Source: Bacteroidota bacterium | GTDB taxonomy: Bacteria > Bacteroidota > Bacteroidia > B-17B0 > Aurantibacillaceae | Direction of reading: 5' to 3' | NCBI GenBank assembly: GCA_020162035.1 | Contig: JAIUNM010000024.1 | Location: 1 to 55,403, forward strand | DNA: 55,403 bases | Part shown: one piece after another, positions 43,492 to 52,432 of the stretch | Layout: each line of letters starts with the position of its first letter | Numbering within the stretch: position 1 is the stretch's first letter | Notes under the pieces: model-generated | What the model was told of the DNA's origin: nothing | Databases searched by the model: none | The model's input: the letters and a program-made list of their open reading frames with translations, nothing else | Program-made: the position numbers and the translations under genes

Positions 43492-45432
43492 TTAAAGGTT
43501 TAAAAATTCCCAAGCACTTTTATAAAATTTATTCTCGTCGCAATAACTAATAAAAGATTCATAAAATTTATTTACGCTTAATGTTGCGCTATCTCCAACA
43601 ACAATTAATTTTTTCTTTGCTCGTGTAATAGCAACATTCATTCTTCGTATATCATTTAAAAATCCTATTATCTGTTCAGAATTACTACGCACTAAACTAA
43701 TATATATAACATCGCATTCCTGCCCCTGAAATCCATCAATTGTATTAATTCTTAATTCTTCAATGTGCAAATGATTAATGGAAATTTCTTTTATGTTTTC
43801 TTTTAACCAATTTACTTGTTCTTTATAAGGAGATATTATCCCAATAGTTAATTTATCATTTTGTTTATAGTTAGAGTACCAATTTATAAGTTGCGAAAAA
43901 TGATTAAAAATTAAATTAGCTTCACCAATATTGTAACTACTTAATGTTTCTGGGTGCTGGTTTTCTTCTAAGCCACAACCTGCTGTATCAACAAATTCAA
44001 TTGGAGAGTTAAAGCTACTATTAACTTCATTAATATCATTAATTAGCAATTGTGTACTTACAGTTTCATCAGCAATTAATTCGTTATTATAAAAATACGC
44101 ATTACTAAATTTCATAATTGGCGTATTCATTCTATACTGCCTGTTTAATAAACTTACTGCATTTTTAAAATTAATACATTTATCTAACAAGGTAATAGCA
44201 AGGCCTTCTTTTTGAGCTTGTAAACTTTTTACTACAGGTGGTAATTGATGATTGTCGCCCGCCATAATAATTCGGTTACATTTCAATAAAGGTATCCAAA
44301 CTAAGGGTTCTAGTGCTTGTGAAGCCTCATCAAAAAACAAAGTATTAAATATTTTTTTATTTAAATGTTTATTTACAGAAGTTACAGGAGTACAACAAAT
44401 AACTTGAGCAGAATTAAATAAATCATCAACAATAAAATCTTCTATTAAACGTGCTTCTTTTAAGCAGGTTTTCGCTTCATTATAATATGATGCGCGTTGC
44501 TGAGCTTCTTCTTTACCAAAAACACGTTTGTATTTACCCGCCATTTTAAAATACTCTTCAGCATTTTTTCGTAAATTTTTTATTTCGTAGTAATTTTTGT
44601 GATTTTGAATTTGTCCATCAACGCTTGTATTTATTAATTCTTCAGAAATTCTAGCAGGATGACCCATTCTTAAAACATTAACACCAATTTCTTTTAACTT
44701 TTCGGTTAGCAAATCTACCGCAGTGTTTGTAGGAGCACAAACTAAAACTTGTTTTTCGGTTTGCGTACAAATTCTTATTGCCTGAACTAATGTTGTTGTT
44801 TTACCTGTACCCGGTGGGCCATGAATAATGGCAACATCTTTACTCGCTAAAGATTTTTTAATTGCTTTATTTTGTGATTGATTTAAATTTTGAATAAAAA
44901 TCGAATCGGATTCGTTAGTAAAATTAGGAGTAATTGATGTATAAAAAATTTTTCTTAATTCAGCTACACGTGAGTTTTGATCTTTTATAACTCTATCTAA
45001 AGCCAACTGCATTTCGTTATAGCTGTTTTCATCAAATTGAATATTAATGCCTAATTTACCATCATAGCACCAATCGGGCAACTCATCGGTATGTACAATT
45101 ATTTTTAATTTGTTTTTAAAAGAAGCTTTTATAGTTGCGCTTATTTCAACATGTTCATTTGTATTTTGATTTGAAAATAAACTAATGTTTTTTCCACTAC
45201 TAAACTGATGAGGTAAATCTATATGAGATGTTCTTTCAATTTCTAATTGCAAATAATCTGCATACCCAAGCTCTTCAGAGTTTATTTTAATTGGGTACCA
45301 TGTTACACCATTTTTTCGCCTTGTTTCGATAGAAGCTTTTAAAAATTCAATTTGATAAATCTTAAAATCTTCATCACGTTCTATTTGCAAAAGTTGTTTT
45401 AATTTTTTAAGATGAATTATAGATTCAGACAC
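43492..45432 (-). CDS. Superfamily 1B helicase (IGHMBP2/UPF1-like)
   Basis: A 646-residue ATPase. A ~180-residue N-terminal domain has a beta-rich SELGYADYLQLEIERT-type segment. Motif I is IIHGPPGTGKTTT (203-215), motif Ia ALVCAPTNTAVDLL-like, motif II FFDEASQALEP, motif III AGDNHQLPPVV, motif IV LLNRQYRMNTPIM, motif V NTIDGFQGQECDVIYISLVR and motif VI MNVAITRAKKKL. These fit the UPF1/IGHMBP2 group of 5'-3' nucleic-acid helicases. Such proteins are widespread in Bacteroidota with an unproven role, probably in DNA repair or RNA unwinding. It is not part of a defence-like cluster here; neighbours are metabolic and cell-wall genes. Confidence 0.9.
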   Translation of the reverse strand: MSESIIHLKKLKQLLQIERDEDFKIYQIEFLKASIETRRKNGVTWYPIKINSEELGYADYLQLEIERTSHIDLPHQFSSGKNISLFSNQNTNEHVEISATIKASFKNKLKIIVHTDELPDWCYDGKLGINIQFDENSYNEMQLALDRVIKDQNSRVAELRKIFYTSITPNFTNESDSIFIQNLNQSQNKAIKKSLASKDVAIIHGPPGTGKTTTLVQAIRICTQTEKQVLVCAPTNTAVDLLTEKLKEIGVNVLRMGHPARISEELINTSVDGQIQNHKNYYEIKNLRKNAEEYFKMAGKYKRVFGKEEAQQRASYYNEAKTCLKEARLIEDFIVDDLFNSAQVICCTPVTSVNKHLNKKIFNTLFFDEASQALEPLVWIPLLKCNRIIMAGDNHQLPPVVKSLQAQKEGLAITLLDKCINFKNAVSLLNRQYRMNTPIMKFSNAYFYNNELIADETVSTQLLINDINEVNSSFNSPIEFVDTAGCGLEENQHPETLSSYNIGEANLIFNHFSQLINWYSNYKQNDKLTIGIISPYKEQVNWLKENIKEISINHLHIEELRINTIDGFQGQECDVIYISLVRSNSEQIIGFLNDIRRMNVAITRAKKKLIVVGDSATLSVNKFYESFISYCDENKFYKSAWEFLNL

Positions 45433-45464
45433 GTTAATTAATATTTAAAATTTATTTTAAAACA

Positions 45465-46493
45465 TTAATTTAATGCTTTGTTTTCAACCTTGCTTCTGTC
45501 GTTCATTTCTAGCATTGCTGCTAATACAAGTTGTGAGTAATTTTGCGATGCGCTTTTAAAACGATGTGTACGGGCTTGCCATAAATTATAAATAATATTA
45601 ATGTTGCCTTCGGTTGGATTAAACGATTCAAGTGCTTTATCTACATTATACGAACCTGCATGATAAATATGCATAACTAATAACTTAAACCACAATTCGT
45701 TTTCGTTTTGATTTGTAATATTAAATTTAGTTAATATTTCGTGAGCTTTAGGAACGCATACTTTTTTAATTAAACTGCTTGCCGCGTATGCACTTCTTTC
45801 AAAATCTGCACGCTCATCTATATTTCTGTTTACCTTTAAGCCATACATTCGAGCAACTCCTTTCATTAACTGAAAAGGGCCATAAGCACCAGCGTTACTT
45901 TTTTGTAACTTATTAGGGCTTTCTATTAATAGAATAGCTTGCGCATACCAAGGGTCAACTTCATTATCAACAAAACTATTTATGCCTTGGTTAAAATGGT
46001 TTGAGGTTCTGTCAAAATCATAAAAAAATTTTTTCCCTGTAGTTAATAAAATTCTATCTGTGCTATCCAATCCTAAATTAAGTTTTACACTATCTCTAAA
46101 TTTTGCTTTTAAACTATCATTTAGTTTGGTCCATTCTTTATTATGAATTTTAGCAACTATTTTTCTATTGCGCGCAATATTTATAATACTGCTATCTTGG
46201 TGCATATTCATAATTTGGCGCCAAAAAATAACTTGCGCTAAAGTATCTACTCTATTAAGATATAGCTGCTTATCAAAAATATAATTTTCGTTTATGTTAG
46301 ATTTAGGATTGCAGTAACCAATTACATTATTACAATAATTAGTTATAAAATAAGTATCTGGTAAATTAATTTTTTGATTAACTAAAGTATCAGGGTCTGT
46401 AATATTTTTAATTTCGTTATTACATGCAAAGCAATTTACTGTTAGTAAAACACAAACATAAACTTTTAATGAATATTTAAAGATGCTTTTCAA
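45465..46493 (-). CDS. Lytic transglycosylase (SLT domain)
   Basis: A 342-residue exported protein. A hydrophobic signal segment spans 5-24 (KYSLKVYVCVLLTVNCFAC); a lipid cysteine at C24 is possible but the lipobox is poor. The SLT domain lies at about 175-320: the catalytic Glu is E191 in QAILLIESPN, followed by NAGAYGPFQLMKGVARMYGL, then HAGSYNVDKALE near the C-terminus. These enzymes cleave peptidoglycan between MurNAc and GlcNAc with 1,6-anhydro formation. A Cys-rich, Asn-rich N-terminal 150 residues is of unknown fold. It is divergent from trmB and follows the helicase's strand. Confidence 0.88.
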   Translation of the reverse strand: MKSIFKYSLKVYVCVLLTVNCFACNNEIKNITDPDTLVNQKINLPDTYFITNYCNNVIGYCNPKSNINENYIFDKQLYLNRVDTLAQVIFWRQIMNMHQDSSIINIARNRKIVAKIHNKEWTKLNDSLKAKFRDSVKLNLGLDSTDRILLTTGKKFFYDFDRTSNHFNQGINSFVDNEVDPWYAQAILLIESPNKLQKSNAGAYGPFQLMKGVARMYGLKVNRNIDERADFERSAYAASSLIKKVCVPKAHEILTKFNITNQNENELWFKLLVMHIYHAGSYNVDKALESFNPTEGNINIIYNLWQARTHRFKSASQNYSQLVLAAMLEMNDRSKVENKALN

Positions 46494-46586
46494 TAGTAAA
46501 AATACTGTATAACAAATTTAATTTTTTTTATTAGTTTAAAAACTTAAATTTTGTAAAGTTTTACAGTAAATATCGTGTACAAATAA

Positions 46587-46594
46587 TACATTTG
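46587..46594 (+). promoter_or_regulatory. Candidate -7 box (TACATTTG) for trmB
   Basis: TACATTTG matches TAnnTTTG exactly. TTTA at 46560-46563 is a weak -33 candidate with a 23-base spacer. The ATG is at 46606, so the leader would be only about 5 bases. Confidence 0.4.
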
Positions 46595-46605
46595 CATTTT
46601 TAAAC

Positions 46606-47274
46606 ATGCCAAGTAAACTTCAAAAATTTGATGAGTATAAAAATTTACCTAATTGCTTTACTTTTTTATTTAATGAGTTAGCCAACGGCTTTTCTTTAAA
46701 AGGACAGTGGCATAAAACCGTTTTTAAAAATAATAATCCTATAGTTTTAGAGTTAGGGTGTGGCAAAGGTGAGTACAGCGTTGGTTTAGCAAAAAATAAT
46801 TCTAACAAAAATTATATTGGAGTAGATATTAAAAGTAATAGAATTTGGACAGGAGCAACACAAGCAAAAGAATTAAAGCTAAATAATATTGCTTTTTTAA
46901 GAGCAAGAATTGATTTTATTGATCATTGTTTTGATGTTAATGAAGTAGATGAAATTTGGATTACTTTTCCTGATCCTCAACCTCAAAAAACAAGAGCAAA
47001 AGCACGTTTAACGCACATACGTTTTTTAAACAGATACAAACGTTTTTTAAAAAATAATGGCTATGTAAATTTAAAAACAGATAGCACTAGTTTGTATGAA
47101 TTTACCTTAGAAACTTTAAATGAAAATAAATTACCAATTATTTGGGAAACAAATAATTTATATAAAAATTGCCCAAATAATAGAGCTGAGTTAATTGAAA
47201 TTAAAACACATTACGAAACTTTGTTTACAGAAAAAGGCGAAGATATTAAGTATGTACAATTTCAATTAAGTTAA
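46606..47274 (+). CDS. trmB: tRNA (guanine-N7)-methyltransferase TrmB
   Basis: A 222-residue SAM-dependent methyltransferase that forms m7G46 in tRNA. VLELGCGKGEYSVGLAKNN is motif I, IGVDIKSNRIWTGATQAKEL the strand-2 region, and DEIWITFPDPQPQKTRAKAR the characteristic TFPDPxPK-type motif with RLTHIRFL after it. The C-terminal RAELIEIKTHYETLFTEKGE is also family-typical. Length is normal. Its stop lies two bases ahead of the -33 box of the next gene's promoter, so it probably is transcribed separately from the DUF5606 gene. Confidence 0.96.
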   Translation: MPSKLQKFDEYKNLPNCFTFLFNELANGFSLKGQWHKTVFKNNNPIVLELGCGKGEYSVGLAKNNSNKNYIGVDIKSNRIWTGATQAKELKLNNIAFLRARIDFIDHCFDVNEVDEIWITFPDPQPQKTRAKARLTHIRFLNRYKRFLKNNGYVNLKTDSTSLYEFTLETLNENKLPIIWETNNLYKNCPNNRAELIEIKTHYETLFTEKGEDIKYVQFQLS

Positions 47275-47276
47275 GT

Positions 47277-47307
47277 TTTGGTATTTTATATAAATTAAGT
47301 ATATTTG
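47277..47307 (+). promoter_or_regulatory. Strong Bacteroidota promoter (TTTG-N19-TATATTTG)
   Basis: TTTG at 47277-47280 and TATATTTG at 47300-47307 are exact matches to the -33 and -7 consensus, with an ideal 19-base spacer. The start of transcription would be near 47314 and the ATG of the DUF5606 gene is at 47328. This is the clearest promoter in the window. Confidence 0.7.
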
Positions 47308-47327
47308 CTGTTCTAATTTTTTTAAAA

Positions 47328-47876
47328 ATGATTGATTTAACTGGTATTATTTCTATTTCAGGTCAGCCTGGTTTATTTAAAATTATTGCGCAAAGCAAAA
47401 ACGGAATTATTGTAGAAGGTTTGTTAGATAAAAAACGTATAAATGTTTATGCTTCTACAAAAGTTTCTACTTTAAGCGATATCAGTATGTTTACAACAGG
47501 CGAAGATATGCCTATTGAAAACATTATGCACAATATTTTTACTAAAGAAAAAGGTGGAGTTGCAGTTGATAATAAAGCTGATGATAAAGCCATTGAGGCC
47601 TACTTTGCTAGTGTATTGCCTGAGTACGATAAAGACAGAGTTTATGTAAGTAACATGCGTAAATTATTTACTTGGTATAATACTTTACAAACTACTGGTA
47701 ATTTAAAAGAAAAAGAAGAAAAATCAACTGAAGATACTAAAGACGAAAAAGCAAAAGCAAAAGTTGCTGCTGAAAATAAAACTAAAAAAGCATCAACATC
47801 TAACTCAAATGTAAAAACAAAAACAAGTGCAGGAGTTAAAAAAACTGCAGGAGTTCGTAAAACAGGAACAGCTTAG
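47328..47876 (+). CDS. DUF5606-domain protein with Lys-rich tail
   Basis: A 182-residue protein of the DUF5606 family, conserved across Bacteroidota with unknown function. The N-terminal ~130 residues hold the family segments IISISGQPGLFKIIAQSKNG, IVEGLLDKKRINVYASTKVS and ASVLPEYDKDRVYVSNMRKL. The C-terminal ~50 residues are low-complexity, rich in Lys, Ala, Thr and Glu (KEKEEKSTEDTKDEKAKAKV), positively charged at the very end (VKKTAGVRKTGTA), which could bind nucleic acid. It has its own strong promoter. Its stop overlaps the stop of hemW on the opposite strand by 4 bases. No signal peptide is seen, so it is cytosolic. Confidence 0.88.
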   Translation: MIDLTGIISISGQPGLFKIIAQSKNGIIVEGLLDKKRINVYASTKVSTLSDISMFTTGEDMPIENIMHNIFTKEKGGVAVDNKADDKAIEAYFASVLPEYDKDRVYVSNMRKLFTWYNTLQTTGNLKEKEEKSTEDTKDEKAKAKVAAENKTKKASTSNSNVKTKTSAGVKKTAGVRKTGTA

Positions 47877-49003
47877 TTTTTAATTAAATAAAAAAATTCT
47901 GAAGCAAGTTTATCAGCAATTAATCGTCCTGAAGTTGTTAAACTAAAGTTATTTTCTTTTTGAATAAAAGATTCTTTATGTTTTGTTAAAACTGACTTAC
48001 AATAATCTAAATATTTTTCTCCAAATTGCGAGTTAATATCATTTAAATTACAGCCCCAAATTGTTCTTAACCCCGTAAAAATATACTCATTAAATTTATT
48101 TTCAATACTTAAAGTTTCAATTTCAAAAAAAGGTTTTTTATTTTTTAAACTTTGTATATAATTGGCATTACTTTTAACATTCCATTGCCTACTATCTAAA
48201 TTATACGAATGTGCACTAGGGCCAATACCTAAATAAGGTTTTTGTTTCCAATAATTTGAATTGTGAACTGCAATAAAATTAGGTAAACCAAAATTCGAAA
48301 TTTCGTAATGAACAAATCCATCATTAGTTAACTTATCGCTTAATTTTTCGAATTGCCAAGCACAAAAATCATCGTTAATAGGTGGTTCTTTCCCCTTTTT
48401 TAATGCATTTCCTAACAAAGTTCCATTTTCAATTGTTAAATTGTAAGCAGAAACATGTTGAATGTTTAATTTTAAAAGCGTATCTATTGTACTTAACCAA
48501 GTGTTTTCGGTTTGAAATTTACTCCCATAAATTAAATCTATACTAATATTTTTAAAGCCTGCTTTTTTGGCAAATTCAATACAATTTAAACTTTGTTCTG
48601 CATTGTGTGCTCTATTCATCCAAAGCAATTCATCATTATTAAAGCTTTGTAATCCAACACTTAATCTATTTATCCCCAATTTTAACCAATTGTTTAAACT
48701 TTCTTCTGTTATATCATCTGGGTTACATTCAAGTGTAATTTCAATTGCGTTATCAAATTTAAAATACTGTTTTATCTTATTTAAAATTTGAAAAAGTTCA
48801 TCAAAACTTAATAAACTTGGAGTTCCTCCGCCAAAATAAACACTTTGTAACGTATTGTTATTTAAATAATTATGCCTTAAATCTATTTCTTGCAACAAAC
48901 TTTTAACTAATTCAGGTTTATTATTTAAGTTGGTCGAAAAATGAAAATCGCAATAACTACAAGCTTTTTTACAATAGGGTATATGTATATAAATTCCGCT
49001 CAT
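47873..49003 (-). CDS. hemW: Radical SAM heme chaperone HemW (coproporphyrinogen III oxidase-like)
   Basis: A 376-residue radical-SAM protein. The [4Fe-4S] cysteines are in YCKKACSYC (C-x3-C-x2-C), followed by DFHFSTN. The YFGGGTPSLL, ITLECNPDDITEESL and LSVGLQSFNNDELLWMNRAH segments and the C-terminal HemN-like domain (FNEYIFTGLRTIWG) mark HemW. HemW delivers heme rather than oxidising coproporphyrinogen; HemN has an extra CNxxC residue not seen here. I start it at 49003 because homologues begin 2-3 residues before IYIHIPYC; an in-frame ATG at 49024 would add 7 residues. It is divergent from the PorE-like gene. Confidence 0.92.
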   Translation of the reverse strand: MSGIYIHIPYCKKACSYCDFHFSTNLNNKPELVKSLLQEIDLRHNYLNNNTLQSVYFGGGTPSLLSFDELFQILNKIKQYFKFDNAIEITLECNPDDITEESLNNWLKLGINRLSVGLQSFNNDELLWMNRAHNAEQSLNCIEFAKKAGFKNISIDLIYGSKFQTENTWLSTIDTLLKLNIQHVSAYNLTIENGTLLGNALKKGKEPPINDDFCAWQFEKLSDKLTNDGFVHYEISNFGLPNFIAVHNSNYWKQKPYLGIGPSAHSYNLDSRQWNVKSNANYIQSLKNKKPFFEIETLSIENKFNEYIFTGLRTIWGCNLNDINSQFGEKYLDYCKSVLTKHKESFIQKENNFSLTTSGRLIADKLASEFFYLIKN

Positions 49004-49054
49004 AAGTTGTGTAAATTTGGACATTTTTTATCTTTTTATATAAAAAATTTAATT

Positions 49055-49088
49055 TTTGTTAACATTTAATTATTTATTCTTATATTAG
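49055..49088 (+). promoter_or_regulatory. Candidate promoter of the PorE-like gene (TTTG-N22-TATATTAG)
   Basis: TTTG at 49055-49058 is followed 22 bases later by TATATTAG at 49081-49088, one mismatch to TAnnTTTG. It lies 25 bases upstream of the ATG at 49113. Confidence 0.5.
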
Positions 49089-49112
49089 CCGATTATAATT
49101 CAGATATAAAGT

Positions 49113-51179
49113 ATGAAAAACACTTTAAAAATTACCTTAACCCTAGCTGCAGTTACTACTTTAGCAACTACAGGTTTGTCTCAAAAGGCTTTAAAGAAAG
49201 CTGATGCTTCGTTTGATGCAAAGCAATACTACAAAGCAGTTACAATGTACAAGCAAGTTTATGCAAGTGCGCCAAAAGATAAAAAGGCGTTAATTATGTT
49301 TAAAAGTGGCGTTGCTAGTCAAGAAATTAACGACTACAAATCAGCTGAATCCTATTTCCAAAAAGCAATTGCTGGTAATTTTGATGATCCTACAGTTTAT
49401 TTAAAATTAGCTGAAGTATTAAAAGTTCAAATGAAATACCCTGAGGCAATTGTTGAATATAAAAACTATAAAACTAAAGGTGGAGATGCAAAAAGAGCAG
49501 ACTTAGGAGTAAAATCTTGCGAATTAGCTCAACAATGGAAAGATACACCACAACGTTATAAAATCGAAAACATGGCTTTAATTAACTCTAAAGAGAGTGA
49601 TTTTGCGCCAACATTTAGTGATAAAAAATATCAAACAATTACTTTTACTTCTCGTAGAGAAGGAGCTTTAGGAGCTGCAGAAGTTAACTTAGGTACAAAC
49701 CACTCTGATTTATGGGAAACTAAAATGGACAAAAATGGTAAATGGAGTACTCCAACAATTTTACCTCCATCTATTTCTACTCCTGTAAACGAAGGTGCTG
49801 GATGGATTAGTAAAAAAGGTGATATGATTTTCTTTACACGTTGCCCTGAAGAAAGTAATAAGCAAGCAAAATGTGGAGTTTATATGGCTAAAAAACAAGG
49901 TAGCACTTGGGGAAATGCAGAAAGATTACCTTTTAATAATGATACAGTAAACTTTGGTCACCCATGCTTACGTGCAGATGGTAAAGTTTTATTTTTTACT
50001 TCACGTAAAAGTGGTGGTTATGGTGGTTTAGATATATGGTCATGTACGTTTGATGTAAAGTCTAACACTTGGGGTCAACCTGTAAATGCAGGACCAGCAG
50101 TTAATACTGAAGGAAATGAAATGTATCCTACAATTAGTGATGATGGAAAAAAATTATATTTCTCTTCAGATTTTCACCCAGGGATGGGCGGCTTAGATAT
50201 TTTTGTTGCAGAAGCAGGCGCAGATGGTAAATTTAGTAAAGCAGTTGAAAATTTAAAATATCCTATTAACTCTAGTTTTGATGATTTCTCAATTATTTTT
50301 GAAGGTAAAAAGCAACGCGGTTTCTTTACTTCTAACCGCGATGGTGGTAAAGGAAGTGATGATATTTGGAGTTTTAACTTACCTCCATTAACATTTAATG
50401 TTAAAGGTTTAGGATTAAGCGCAGGCGATGAATTACAAGGATTTAAAGGTAAAGGCGAATTAGTTTCAAATGTAAAAGTTAAAATTGTTGGAAGCGATGG
50501 AACCATTAATGAGTATAATACTTCTAAAGATGGTAGCTACAACTTTAAATTAAAAGAAAAAGTTACTTACACTATTACAACAGAAACTAGTAAACAATCT
50601 ACATCTCCTACATTTACAATGGGTTATTTAGCAAGTAAAGATACTCGTGTAATTACAACTGTTGGTTTAGACAAATCAAAAGATTTTATTGCTGATTTTG
50701 AATTAAAACCAGTTGTTCCAAAAATTCGTATGCCAAAAATTCTTTACGATTTAGGTAAAGCAACTTTACGCCCTGAGGCTAAAGATTCATTAAACTTCTT
50801 GTTTGAAGTAATGAAAAATAACCCAAGCACTGTAATTGAGCTTAGTTCTCATACAGATAGTCGTGGTAAAGCAGTTTCAAATATGACATTATCGGCAGCT
50901 CGTGCTCAAAGTTGTGTTGATTATTTAGTAAAAGATAAAGGAATTAACCCTGATCGTTTAAAAGCAAAAGGTTATGGTGCAACTATGTTATTAATAAAAG
51001 ATGATGTTATTGGTAAAGCAAAAACTAAACAAGAAAAAGAAGCTTTACACGAAGTTAATCGTAGAACAGATTTTAGTATCTTAAGTTGGGATTTTGTTGA
51101 CCCTAATGCTCCAAAAACACCAAGTGGTACAAAACCTGGCGGAAATAAAAAGACTGACGATGAAGAAGATGATGAGTAA
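49113..51179 (+). CDS. PorE-like OmpA-family protein with TPR and PD40 repeats
   Basis: A 688-residue envelope protein. The signal peptide (1-24) ends near GLSQ. It is followed by TPR repeats (about 28-135: DAKQYYKAVTMYKQVYASAP, YKSAESYFQKAIAGNFDDPT) and a WD40-like PD40 propeller (about 150-430; ESDFAPTFSDKKYQTITFTS, LYFSSDFHPGMGGLDIFVAE). A carboxypeptidase-regulatory-like beta domain (about 440-535) comes next, then the C-terminal OmpA peptidoglycan-binding domain (LYDLGKATLRPEAKDSLNFL, SSHTDSRG, NRRTDFSI). The order TPR-PD40-CRD-OmpA is that of PorE, the T9SS component that links the machine to peptidoglycan. Paralogues with the same layout exist, so the assignment is probable, not certain. 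A strong terminator follows. Confidence 0.9.
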   Translation: MKNTLKITLTLAAVTTLATTGLSQKALKKADASFDAKQYYKAVTMYKQVYASAPKDKKALIMFKSGVASQEINDYKSAESYFQKAIAGNFDDPTVYLKLAEVLKVQMKYPEAIVEYKNYKTKGGDAKRADLGVKSCELAQQWKDTPQRYKIENMALINSKESDFAPTFSDKKYQTITFTSRREGALGAAEVNLGTNHSDLWETKMDKNGKWSTPTILPPSISTPVNEGAGWISKKGDMIFFTRCPEESNKQAKCGVYMAKKQGSTWGNAERLPFNNDTVNFGHPCLRADGKVLFFTSRKSGGYGGLDIWSCTFDVKSNTWGQPVNAGPAVNTEGNEMYPTISDDGKKLYFSSDFHPGMGGLDIFVAEAGADGKFSKAVENLKYPINSSFDDFSIIFEGKKQRGFFTSNRDGGKGSDDIWSFNLPPLTFNVKGLGLSAGDELQGFKGKGELVSNVKVKIVGSDGTINEYNTSKDGSYNFKLKEKVTYTITTETSKQSTSPTFTMGYLASKDTRVITTVGLDKSKDFIADFELKPVVPKIRMPKILYDLGKATLRPEAKDSLNFLFEVMKNNPSTVIELSSHTDSRGKAVSNMTLSAARAQSCVDYLVKDKGINPDRLKAKGYGATMLLIKDDVIGKAKTKQEKEALHEVNRRTDFSILSWDFVDPNAPKTPSGTKPGGNKKTDDEEDDE

Positions 51180-51200
51180 CATTTAATCTAATTGAATAAA

Positions 51201-51232
51201 AAATCCGTAACATTTGTGTTACGGATTTTTTT
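51201..51232 (+). terminator. Rho-independent terminator after the PorE-like gene
   Basis: A 12-bp perfect stem AAATCCGTAACA/TGTTACGGATTT (51201-51212 with 51217-51228) has a TTTG loop and is followed by T to 51232. It lies 21 bases after the stop. Confidence 0.92.
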
Positions 51233-51485
51233 ATGAGTCAAATTCTAGATCAGATTTTATACAACAATGGATTAAATAATTTTTGCTCTAAATCTAACAG
51301 CGTTAGCGCCATTGTTACAACACAATTAACAATTAATTTATTAAACTTAAATATTTTTTAGGTTAGATTTAGTCTTTAATATAAATAATATTTAACTCTC
51401 CCTCTTAATAGATTTCTGTTTAATTGTTTTTGGTTAATCACCAAAAATTGATGAAAAATAATTTTAGAAATTTAAATAAAAACAA
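51233..51485. other. Intergenic stretch between convergent PorE-like and LytTR genes
   Basis: After the terminator this 253-base stretch contains no reading frame I can support. It is AT-rich with no tRNA-like or strong hairpin structure. Confidence 0.5.
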
Positions 51486-52235
51486 TTACTTTGGTGTTAC
51501 CGATTTTGTTCTAATAAATTCAGCAAAGTCTTGGTGTCTGGCTTTACTAACTTGTACATGGGTTCCATCGCTTAAAATAACTTCACCACCTTCGTTATTG
51601 CTATATTCCTTTACGTAATTTACATTTATTAATGCTGAGCGATGAATTCTAAAAAATTCACTATCAGGTAAAATTGTTTCAAATTCTTTTAATGTTTTAC
51701 TGGCAACAATTTTTTTCTGTCCGTTTAAAAATAAATTTGTGTAATTATCACTTGCTTCTAACCATATAATATCTTTAAAATCCACCAACGTAAAACCTTT
51801 ACTGTGATTAATTAAAACTAAATTTTTATCTCCGTCTGTTTTTGCATTATGGCTTGCATTACCTTTACTTTCATAATGTTGAACAACTTTTCTTATTGCA
51901 CCTTGTAATTCACTTAGCATTAATGGTTTTAATAAATAATCAGTAGCCCCTGCTTTTACTGCTGTGATTCCATGTTCGCTATATGCGGTTAAAAAGATTA
52001 CACAAAAATCTCTTTCGTAAATGCCTTCTAACATTTGAAAACCATTCATGCCTGGCATATTAATGTCTAAAAAAACAACATGTGGCTTATGTTCCATTAT
52101 CTTTTGTTTACCTTCTGGTCCATTTGCAGCTTCTGCTATTACTTCAATTTCTGTGCAGTAATTCTGTAACATATTTTTTGTATTACTTCTACTGTCTTCT
52201 TCATCGTCAATAATAATCGCTCGGTATTTTTGCAT
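51486..52235 (-). CDS. LytTR-family response regulator
   Basis: A 249-residue two-component regulator. The receiver domain has D10-D11 acidic residues, the phospho-acceptor D57 in VVFLDINMPGMNG, a Thr in FLTAYSEHG and a Lys in YLLKPLML. The LytTR DNA-binding domain (about 140-240) shows KDIIWLEASDNYTNLFLNGQ and FFRIHRSALINVNYVKEYSN. Its kinase partner, normally a LytS-like histidine kinase, is not in the window, so it is an orphan here. It lies downstream of the T9SS type B gene on the same strand but behind a hairpin terminator. Targets are unknown. Confidence 0.92.
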   Translation of the reverse strand: MQKYRAIIIDDEEDSRSNTKNMLQNYCTEIEVIAEAANGPEGKQKIMEHKPHVVFLDINMPGMNGFQMLEGIYERDFCVIFLTAYSEHGITAVKAGATDYLLKPLMLSELQGAIRKVVQHYESKGNASHNAKTDGDKNLVLINHSKGFTLVDFKDIIWLEASDNYTNLFLNGQKKIVASKTLKEFETILPDSEFFRIHRSALINVNYVKEYSNNEGGEVILSDGTHVQVSKARHQDFAEFIRTKSVTPK

Positions 52236-52400
52236 AACTAATTTTTTACTAATCTAAATATTTATTTTAAAAATAGTTTATATTATTTATCAAAACTATA
52301 ATTCCAATGAGTGAATTTTGTTACAAAAACTAAACTTAAAAACGAAATCGATTTAGTTTGATTTTTTAAATTTCAAAACGATTAATAGTTATATAAAATT

Positions 52401-52430
52401 TAAATAGCCGAGTGTAAACTCGGCTATTTA
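52401..52430 (-). terminator. Hairpin terminator after the Ig-repeat T9SS gene
   Basis: A 12-bp stem AAATAGCCGAGT/ACTCGGCTATTT (52402-52413 with 52418-52429) with loop GTAA lies 3 bases after the stop codon. On the minus strand it is followed by TTTAAATTTT, a weak but T-rich run. Confidence 0.75.
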
Positions 52431-52432
52431 AA

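Noticed and set aside
43492..45432. Helicase as part of an anti-phage defence island
   Set aside because: Its neighbours are metabolic, cell-wall and tRNA-modification genes; there is no nuclease, methylase or integrase beside it.
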